Below, one piece after another: positions 56,254-64,000 of a DNA stretch of 64,000 nucleotides. The stretch's first letter is position 1; the number at the start of each line of letters is the position of its first letter. Source of the DNA: Pararge aegeria (lineage: Eukaryota > Arthropoda > Insecta > Lepidoptera > Nymphalidae); NCBI RefSeq assembly GCF_905163445.1, contig NC_053184.1:1612001-1676000 (forward strand). Direction: 5' to 3'. The notes under the pieces are model-generated. The model worked only from the letters and a program-made list of their open reading frames with translations. It was not told the origin of the DNA and did no database searches. A program made the translations under genes and the position numbers.

Positions 56254-58085
56254 TTTCTAATGACTTTTACAAAGAATTCTGCTTAATTGATAAAATGAAA
56301 TTTAATAGCTGTCATATAATTTATTTGCGAAATGCAAATCCGCCATAAATTGTCAATAAGAGGACTAAGAGCTTTGATAGTCGCCATTCCTTGAACCGTA
56401 ACGATTTATAGTGTAAGTTTTAGATGGAAAAACTTTGTAATCCTGTCTCCTAACGGCATCCCTTCGGGGGTAGTTTTTCTAATGTCGAAAAGTACAAGAT
56501 CGGATTATAACTGCCCTATGTAAAGATGAGACCTCCTGTATTATTATTCGCGATTTGACACCTCAGAGCATTGGATGTAAACTTTTGAGCTCAGAAATTT
56601 GAAGCTCTTTCGTTGAAGCATAATAATATTTTCCAATATATAAAACTTTATTTACGATAAGTTTGTCTAATATCATGCGAGAGTATTCGGATTTATTATT
56701 TACTCTTATGCGGCTCTTTTGAAAACTGAAATTAAACTAGCTTTTGTTATGGTGTAAGACTTACAACATTTAATTATTTAATATGGAATTATTCAATATG
56801 GATCACATGGAAAATGATTGACTATAAATTTACAAGTTATATCAGCATACATTATCTTAACAGGGCGTTCTTTACAATAATTTGCACTATATTGGTGTCT
56901 GTAAATTATATAATTACAAACAAACGAAAATCATCTAAATACGATTCAATTCTAGCCCCTTGGTCTGATAAGCCTTCCTCTTATTTTTCACAGCTTTGTG
57001 TTAAATTTTGTATGTTACCAGCGCTGATGATATACGGTTAATTTTTTTCTTAACTATAAAATGAAATTGAAAATTCTATTCACTTCCAGTATTTACTCGC
57101 TTTTTGTCAAAGAATAGCAGCCATCTTGACGCCATCAGTTTAAGGCAAGGTTGCATGCCACTCGTTTGCCAAACTTTGAGCCTAAATTTTTCAACTTAGT
57201 GGATGGCCACCATATTATCTGAGTATATGCCCACACTTTAACTTTAACCCACACTTTTCTGTTTAGTATACCTACTCTTCTCTGTTAACGATTTAAAGAA
57301 AAATGTTGTATCATAACATGATCATATGCTGTATGATAACAATGAAAGAAAAGGTCATAACCAAGCAGTGAAACAATAAGAACGAGTACTTTACTAAATT
57401 TATAAAATAAAATATGTATATAAAAGTTACAGTATCATCAGAAAGGAGAAATAAAAACCCTCGCAAGGGGAGAATGTGGACATTTATTTTTCTGAGCCAT
57501 TTATACTGTAACATATCGAGTCATTACGTGTCCGTGTAAGGACGTTCGCGTAAAACGAAGAAATTTATACATTCTCGTAATTCTTCCCGTAATAAAAACA
57601 CATTCAGTGTATTATTTGAGGGTTTTGATTGTCCATGTATTTGGTTTGCCAACTTATAAATAAATTAAATTAAATGGTGAGTGTAATTCATGTTATACTA
57701 ATGTATAAAGCTGAAATGTTTATTGGTGTGTTTTGTTTGATTACTTGAACGCGACGATCTCAGGAACTGCTTTTCCGATTTGAAAAATTATTTCAGTGTT
57801 CGATAGTTCATTTATTGAGGAAGGCTATGAACCATCAAATTCAAATTCCAAATCAAGTTTTTTATTCTTTTGAGAGCTGGCGCTGCGTTAACGTTTAAAG
57901 TTTCTATAAAATCATGTATGACAAAGTTGCTTCCTTTTAAAAGCTCTAAAAAAAGACAGAATATGTCTATCTGATAAGGTTGACTTATATGCCGACGAAG
58001 TCGCGAGGGACCGATATTTAGTAAATTATGTTTATAGATAGTATATTCAAGCGTCATGTGCGATGTTTCGGTTTATGTTTAAGGG
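56254..58085. other. No gene recognised
   Basis: AT-rich DNA. 57985-58010 (GCCGACGAAGTCGCGAGGGA) resembles a plus-strand Helitron 3' end relic. Open frames are short and motif-free. Confidence 0.4.
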
Positions 58086-58086
58086 A

Positions 58087-58155
58087 CACACACACATACA
58101 CACACAAACACACGCACACACATACACACACTCAGACTTACACACACACCCAAAC
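58087..58155 (+). repeat. Imperfect (CA)n microsatellite
   Basis: CA repeats interrupted by T, G and CTCAGACTTA. The open frames across it are repeat artefacts. Confidence 0.9.
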
Positions 58156-58372
58156 AAAACTATCAGAAAGAGAAAAAAGGTTAACTTATTAATACCCCGT
58201 GGTAGAACAACGCGAGATCTACCTGGGATCACCAGCCACTATCCCAGAAGTCCTCAGCAACCTGGGCGGTATACTGGGATTCTGGAACGAGCTTGGATGC
58301 CTGGAGTAGCGAGCAACAGTGGGAAATTTCACGTACAACAAGCGAAGCGCTTACGTGCGGAAACTGCCCAGA

Positions 58373-58399
58373 GAGAAGAAGAAGAAGAAGAAGAAGAAT
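58373..58399 (+). repeat. (GAA)n microsatellite
   Basis: About nine GAA units; gives a poly-Glu stretch in a plus-strand open frame (58063-58467) that has no other sign of being a gene. Confidence 0.92.
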
Positions 58400-59944
58400 A
58401 CCCCGTCGTTTTTACATTGGGGATAAGACAACTTCCATGGGAACAAATTATGTCTATTTTGTTTTGATTGAACATTTTAAGTAAAAGTGTGGTTACAATC
58501 TTTAAAAAGATGTCTTTTTTAATTTATCTTGATGTCTTTTTTATATAATCTTTTTAAATTTATATTTATATATTTTAATTTCATTACTACTTCTATTATT
58601 AACCATATTTTGTTCCTTCTCCATTTACCGTAATCTTGGTGCAAGAAATTTTATACCCAGCAGGTATTTCTGAAGGAAATAAAATAAGAATTGAATTATA
58701 TGAATCCCATAAATCTAAAGGAGTAAGGCTTTAATGTTATATTAACTCTGCAATAAATCTTCAGGTGAAAGGAAAAGCTAAAAGGAAATTCACAATATAA
58801 CAGAAAGCGATATGTCCACAGATATTTTGGAGTAAAATATGACAATCATGATAGGTATGTTTTAGATCGGTTTGCTATAAGACAGAGGTGAACGTCGTGA
58901 ACAGTGTAATATCTTAAAGTTTAAAATCGACTTCCGAGTGAGGTAATAAGGTTCAATAAATAAAGCACCCAAGCTCCAGGCTAGGGTCACCATTTCCGAA
59001 ATCATCCAGCGGGATAAAATTCAGCAGCTATTTTTTGATACCACAAATATTTAGCAAAGGATTTCTATGGGTACAGGGCACGAGTATCAATTCGGAACCT
59101 TAAAAAAAAGAGTATTTACAAATCTTGTTGCCACTGGATTTTTTTTATTTAACATTCAAATTTCTTAATTCAAATAAGTCTCATATACGACTCTTTGTTT
59201 CTAATTCGGTTATAATAATGAACGTTATAAACATGAAACCACAGATCCTTGCGATTCTGTTTTATAACTGTTTGAAGCTATAGTAAGCATTTTGTGTATT
59301 TTGAATTAATTATAATTTCAAACGTTCGGCCTAGCTTGATAATTTTGTTTTTAACTTCCCTTTATCCCTAATTTGGCAGACTTAAAGAAGTTATATCAAA
59401 TAATTAATTCTTAGACGTGATGGGAATCTTGAAAGTGGACTAATCCGTGAAAAGCTGGACTAATGGAAACAATATTCCAGAACAACCTACATAATACAAG
59501 AACAGTAGACGAGTCTTCGCGGAATGAAAATATAGGTCAAGTCGGGCGAAATTAAACTTTAAATCGATGGCCTTAAATCTCTCTTTTGCGTTTCGTTTTG
59601 GACGGCACAGAATAATCTTGTTCGGCAGTCATTTTTGACCAATTTCCCCCGGTATCGAAAAATATTTTATAGAGGCCGACGCGAGCGTCACAAAGTCGTA
59701 TCAAACCTTTGTGCGTTCGGTACTAGAGTTTTGTTACTTTGTTTGCCTATATTCCCAACGCCGGTGTATATCTATCGTTTAGTTTTCTAGATATATTCTG
59801 ACTGCGTATTTCTGTCCTGTTTTTAACTAGTAAAGAATGAAGCATCCTTTTTTAGTTGACCGAAGCCGTACCACATGTAATATGGAAATGTTTCATATGT
59901 ATTGTAAAAATAATAAACAGCTATTCTTTTATTTATTTTTATTC
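58400..59944. other. No gene recognised; CpG-rich block near 59.6 kb
   Basis: 59530-59730 (AGGCCGACGCGAGCGTCACA, TTTTGGACGGCACAGAATAA) is balanced in composition and unique-looking. The rest is AT-rich. Confidence 0.35.
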
Positions 59945-60240
59945 CTTTACAAGTTAGCCCTTGAGTGCAATCTCACCTGTTAAGTGGTAATCCAGTCTAA
60001 GATGGTAGTGGGCTAACCCGTTTGGGAGTATGGTAGTCATACTTCTAATAGGTTTCTAGGCGACATCGCACTGGAACACTAAATCGCGTATAAGCAGGTT
60101 TTTGTCGTTAGGGTAGTAACTAGCCTCGACCAAAGCCTCCCAAGAGACCAGACCAGAGAAAATTCAGAAATGATAAACCCCCAAATTCCTCGTGCCGGGA
60201 ATCGAACCAGCGCCAGGGAGGTCGCGAAGAAGTACTAGCA
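59945..60240 (-). repeat. SINE-E copy, most complete in the window
   Basis: Reverse complement from TTGAGTGCAATCTCACCTG through TAGGCGACATCGCACTGG and AGGGTAGTAACTAGCCTCGA to the tRNA-like part CGTGCCGGGAATCGAACC (B-box complement). Defines the full order of the family. Confidence 0.85.
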
Positions 60241-60299
60241 ATTGCACGTGTTCTTCGTCCCATGGGAATCTTGTGGGAAACACTAATTTATCTTATTAT

Positions 60300-60437
60300 T
60301 TATATATATAAAAACGAGCCTAAGCTCCTTCCTTTCACCTAAATTTATGCCAAAAATAAAGTCAATTGGTTGCTTAATTAAGGCGTGAAAAAAAGACAAA
60401 CAAACACACTTCCGCATTTATAATATATGTTAGGATA
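60300..60437 (-). mobile_element. Helitron-like terminal fragment
   Basis: On the minus strand TCCTAACATATATTATAAAT and GCGGAAGTGTGTTTGTTTGT match the style of lepidopteran Helitron 5' ends. The other side ends in AGGCTCGTTTTTATATATAT. No CTAG terminus is present. Confidence 0.45.
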
Positions 60438-60721
60438 GTTAGTAAAAGATAAAGCTATATGCAAAACTTGGCATCAATAAAGATAGAAGCGTCTTTTAAA
60501 TACAAATTTGGAGCAAGAAAAAAAAGAAAAGTGCTAGCTGACAAATAACGCTACTGTTAAAAGTGTCCCGAGCTTCGATAATTTTACTCTATTGCTTTTT
60601 ATTTTACAATTCATCGCCCCATTTATTCACGGAAAGTAATTAAATGATTTACTCTTAGAGTTCTTCCGATGTTTATTTAATTTTCTCCCTCTTAAAGGCT
60701 TTGTGGGGATGAGCAGTGTAT
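60438..60721. other. No recognised feature
   Basis: AT-rich. Confidence 0.4.
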
Positions 60722-61037
60722 CGGTTTTATTGAGGGTTTCAATTATTGCTCAACTTGTTTATGGTATTTCATAAATAAAATTGCGATAAATATTATTGAA
60801 ATCCTGTTTACTGTATGCTCTGGAAAATGCCTCTAGAGCAATCGTTTTTTTCATTCTAGAAGTCTAGTGTAGACATTTCGGTTTTATTGAGGGTTTCAAT
60901 TATTGCTCAACTTGTTTATGATATTTTATAAATAAAATTGCGATAAATATTATTGAAATCCTGTTTACTGTATGCCCTGTAAAATGCTTCAATGCAATCT
61001 TTTTTTTTCCATGCTAGAAGTCTAGTGTAGACATTTC
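60722..61037 (+). repeat. Tandem duplication, two units of about 157 bases
   Basis: Unit 1 is 60722-60878 and unit 2 is 60879-61037. Both start CGGTTTTATTGAGGGTTTCA and end AAGTCTAGTGTAGACATTTC. They differ by scattered substitutions (for example TATGGTATTTC against TATGATATTTT), so the event is not recent. Confidence 0.93.
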
Positions 61038-61342
61038 GCTATAAAAATTTTATATTTTGTTTTTAGTTTATAACTTCAGAAAATAGGTCTCTATAAAATT
61101 GCCAAAAATTTACCTTTTGCGCCGGAGGTGTCAAAACCATTTAAAAATAATGTTAAAGTAACTTGTCTAGGTTACTTTTACTTCTGGCTCACTTTTGGAT
61201 GAGAAAACAGGAGAATACGAAACGTGGATCTAATCATATTTTTATCGGTAAAATAGGTCTGAGCTCTCTGCTCTCTCTCCATATCGCACTCTGTGGTAGA
61301 AGACATGAGAAGTTCAGGCTTAGCGTGATGGTGATTTGTTTC

Positions 61343-61490
61343 TTCTATCATCATCATCATTTCAACCTATTGACGTCCACTGTTGGACATAGGTCTTTTG
61401 TTGGGAGTTCCACAATCCACGGCCTTGGGCGGCTTGCCTCCAGCGGCTCTCAGCGACTCGCCTGATGACATCTGTTCGCCTCGTTTCACC
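61343..61490 (-). pseudogene. 3' end of an RTE-type LINE
   Basis: The minus strand reads GLWNSQQKTYVQQWTSIG then a stop, followed by the (ATGATG)n tail. Upstream, GTCATCAGGCGAGTCGCTGA holds the preceding C-terminal region out of frame. Same terminal peptide as at 11838-12042, so both come from one family. Confidence 0.82.
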
Positions 61491-62929
61491 TCGTGACATC
61501 GCACCGCATTTCTCTATGAGAGGAAGTGTAATGTTTTGTAGGGTACAAAACGAATTATAAGACTACCTAATATAAAGGAATAAATAAGTCTTGAGTTACG
61601 CCATTGGAGTTTTACTATAATATTACAGTATATAGCTACGTTAATGCATCAGACAGGTTGATAAAAAGTAAATGGACTAACGTCATATAAAGTAAACAAA
61701 GTGAATTTTCAGATTGGATCAACATGTACAAGCACCTCGGCTGCCCTATAAAAAGGCAGTTATTAAAATGCCAGCGCAAGGTGACGTTGCTACCTTTACT
61801 AACTGCCGACTTGGGAGCCATGTCCCATATTGCCCGCCTTCTTATTTCCACCGCCATTAAATTACCGTCCGCCATCTTTATTATCGCGATGACGTATTTA
61901 GATTGCACCTTTGATTGTTTTGGTTTTTTTTTTTGAATTTATGTGTTATATTTCGCATTTTAACAACCAGCATGGCTTGAAAATAGTAGTGGAATTAATA
62001 CAACTTTCTTTCTTTATTGCTCTAGTAAGAAGAGTTATATTTTGAATCCATTACTAATATTATTTATGCGAAAGTTTGTTGGTTTGTTTGTCCTTCCTTC
62101 ACCGCCCAAACTAAGAAACCAATCAACTTGGTTTTTGGCATAGAGTTAGTTAACAGAACGGAGAATTTTTCATGGACCAGACTGAAGTCATGTAAGACTG
62201 CTTTTGGTCTTTGAAAATCATCAAATTCCCAAGGATGGTCACAATGAGATGGCCACGACCACGCTTGCAAGAGTACCGCTGCGACCGAGAAGAAAGAAGA
62301 AGTTTAAATCAACTTTAAGAACAATAAGTGGATGTATTAACAATTATTCAACGTCACTTAAATTATACATAGTTCATTCGATAAGGACCTTTCGGGAACG
62401 TATCCTTTAAATGCCAAGCTTTTTGTCATTAAATCTTTTACCTTTAGAGTCAAAATCATACATAATATGTGAACTCACAAAGAAAAGGACTTTTTCAAAA
62501 GTCACGTAGATAGCTGCAAGGTTACATCACCTCGGCTAACTGTCGACAAGGGAGCAAAGTTCCATATTAATCGCATTCTTATTTTGAACGCGGCAATATT
62601 ACCCGCCGCCATCTTTATTGTCGTGATGACGTATTTAACTTGGTGGCTTCTGTGATTGATGTTTTAGGGAGTAGGTTTTTACACAGAATCGCATGCCGGG
62701 GGCGCTGTTTATGTACATCAGCCCCTTGACGTCCCACAGTTGGGCTATCTCTCTCTTAGGAGAGAGGGATAGAGAGTTTAAACCAACCGCGCGGTTAGTG
62801 CTGCTGTGGCGGGCATTGTCGATAATTATCACAATATTTAAAGTATAACAAATGGGTAACCAGCACCCAATATTCAACTTGCTCTTAGTGGCACAGTGGC
62901 ATCGCGAATTCTGTAAATAAGGGCGCACT
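61491..62929. other. Unclassified; paired repeat and Helitron-like end
   Basis: Two related blocks at about 61790-61910 and 62530-62645 share AACTG(C/T)CGAC, TTCTTATTT, CCGCCATCTTTATT and GATGACGTATTTA, so a dispersed repeat is present twice in the same direction. 62045-62165 (ACTAATATTATTTATGCGAA, GTTTGTTGGTTTGTTTGTCC) looks like a Helitron 5' end. No coding gene. Confidence 0.5.
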
Positions 62930-63012
62930 GAAGGACACGGGTCTCCTGCCACGACGAGAAGGGATTTAGCCCGTAGTCCACCGCGCTGGCCCAGTGCGAA
63001 TTGGTTGACTTT
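62930..63012 (-). repeat. SINE-B 3' fragment
   Basis: GACACGGGTCTCCTGCCACG, AGTCCACCGCGCTGGCCCAG and TGCGAATTGGTTGACTT complements of the family; truncated on both sides. Confidence 0.85.
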
Positions 63013-63269
63013 TACCAATAGTTATCAAGAATTACTAATATAAACGTCGCCAAAGTCGATAGGCACTCGATTTAGGCGGTGCTTACGTGAAAACGGGTAT
63101 TTATCTTCTACAGATTACCTCATTCGTAATTTGATTACATATATGTAGTTACTTCGTGGACCTTGTTATTTTAATACCATCATATTCAACGACGTCGCAA
63201 ATATTCACACCACTTTATACTTTTGGCCAACCATTGTAGATGCATTACTTACTTTTCGTTTTATTTTAA
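63013..63269. other. No recognised feature
   Basis: AT-rich. Confidence 0.4.
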
Positions 63270-63656
63270 ATAAATAAATATACTACGACAATACACACAT
63301 TGACATTTAGCCCCAAAGTAAGCTTGTGTTATGGGTACTAAGATAGCAAATAAGTATTTTTATGAATTATATAAAATAAACAATTGAAAAAAATGTGATG
63401 TTTTTAAATATTTTTAAATTAAATGACGTATAAACCAGCCAGCAACCTTATATGATACTGATATCAAACCTTTTGGTGTGTGTGTGTGTGTTCTGCTAAA
63501 TATGCCGGTGTGTGTATATAAATACTAATAATATACTGATAAACACCAAAACATTCATGTTCATTACACAAACATTTCCATTTCCAGTTATGAGATTCGA
63601 ACCCACGGCCTTTACCTCACAAAGCAAGATCGCTGCCCACTGCGCCAATCAGTCAA
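63270..63656 (-). repeat. SINE-A copy with an internal insertion
   Basis: 3' part at 63270-63375 (TACGACAATACACACATTGA, CCCCAAAGTAAGCTTGTGTT) and head part at about 63517-63656 (GAGATTCGAACCCACGGCC, CTGCCCACTGCGCCAATC). They are separated by about 140 bases of non-SINE DNA that includes a (TG)n run at 63476-63490. Confidence 0.85.
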
Positions 63657-63946
63657 AATATTATTACAACTACAAAAAAAAGGGATACAATATTGAAAAC
63701 AACTGTCATTCATTTGAATTAGACGCGTCATGTTCTTCGATTCCCTGTAGGTTCCCTACATGCCCAGTGGATTAAACCAATTTCGTGTACAAGAAAAGTT
63801 TGTTGTGTACAAAAAAGTATTATGTCTATTGCGGTCAGTAAAGGTATTTTTTATTATGATAAACAAACCTCAAAACTAACGACTTTATTAGGTTATGTGC
63901 GTTTTAATTTAAGCAATTATTAATAATTTACACAACACATTCACAC
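63657..63946. other. No recognised feature
   Basis: Nothing identified. Confidence 0.4.
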
Positions 63947-64000
63947 ACCCTGCTTTATGAGTCCAAGGCCGTGGGTTCGATTGCCTCAACTGGAAAATGT
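63947..64000 (+). repeat. SINE-A copy cut by the window end
   Basis: CCCTGCTTTATGAGTCCAAG and the B-box GGTTCGATTGCC mark the head; the copy continues beyond the window. Confidence 0.85.

Noticed and set aside
58063..58467. 134-codon frame with His/Thr repeats and a poly-Glu stretch
   Set aside because: Built from a CA and a GAA microsatellite joined by unrecognised sequence; no domain or conservation evidence.

Overview
The window looks like lepidopteran nuclear DNA, AT-rich and packed with old and young transposable elements. The evidence is the repeat content: tRNA-derived SINEs, Helitrons that begin TC and end CTAG, RTE-type and jockey-like LINE fragments, and LINE 3' ends with (TTTGAC)n or ATTTGAA tails. 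A nymphalid butterfly is my best guess, from familiarity with SINE-A, and was not tested. No host protein-coding gene is recognisable. The window reads as a gene desert or the inside of a very large intron.

Layout. 1-6 kb: SINE-A copies (one split by a Helitron), a LINE C-terminal remnant, a SINE-B and an RTE fragment, plus a GC-rich island near 4.0-4.3 kb. 6-9.7 kb: nothing recognised except a duplicated 37-bp motif. 9.7-16.3 kb: two LINE 3' ends, an RTE fragment, SINEs, and a Helitron whose 5' end is amplified into four 144-bp tandem units (14880-15450). 16-33 kb: scattered SINE-A, -B and -E copies, an RTE reverse-transcriptase fragment (25795-26100) and several non-repetitive blocks that could be regulatory. 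33-38 kb: a Helitron inside a SINE-B, a tRNA-like sequence, a long CA microsatellite, and a second SINE-A split by a Helitron at the same place as at the window start. 38-43 kb: hairpins and degraded SINEs. 43.0-46.2 kb: the youngest insertion, a 5'-truncated jockey-like LINE with an open RT frame lying inside a Helitron; a 961-bp piece of this locus is perfectly duplicated in tandem. 46-64 kb: mostly unannotated DNA with sporadic SINEs, microsatellites and a 157-bp tandem duplication.

The most interesting non-transposon signals are two sites where a strong 3' splice site abuts a strong 5' splice site with no exon between (plus strand at 46516/46517; minus strand at 36012/36011). This is the signature of ratchet points used in recursive splicing of giant introns. 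The plus-strand site is followed 45 bases later by a second good donor, so it could also be a 45-nt cassette microexon. The two sites are on opposite strands, so at most one can serve a given host gene.

Limits: repeat families are named by pattern and memory, with no library search. Boundaries are good to a few bases where termini are intact and to tens of bases otherwise.
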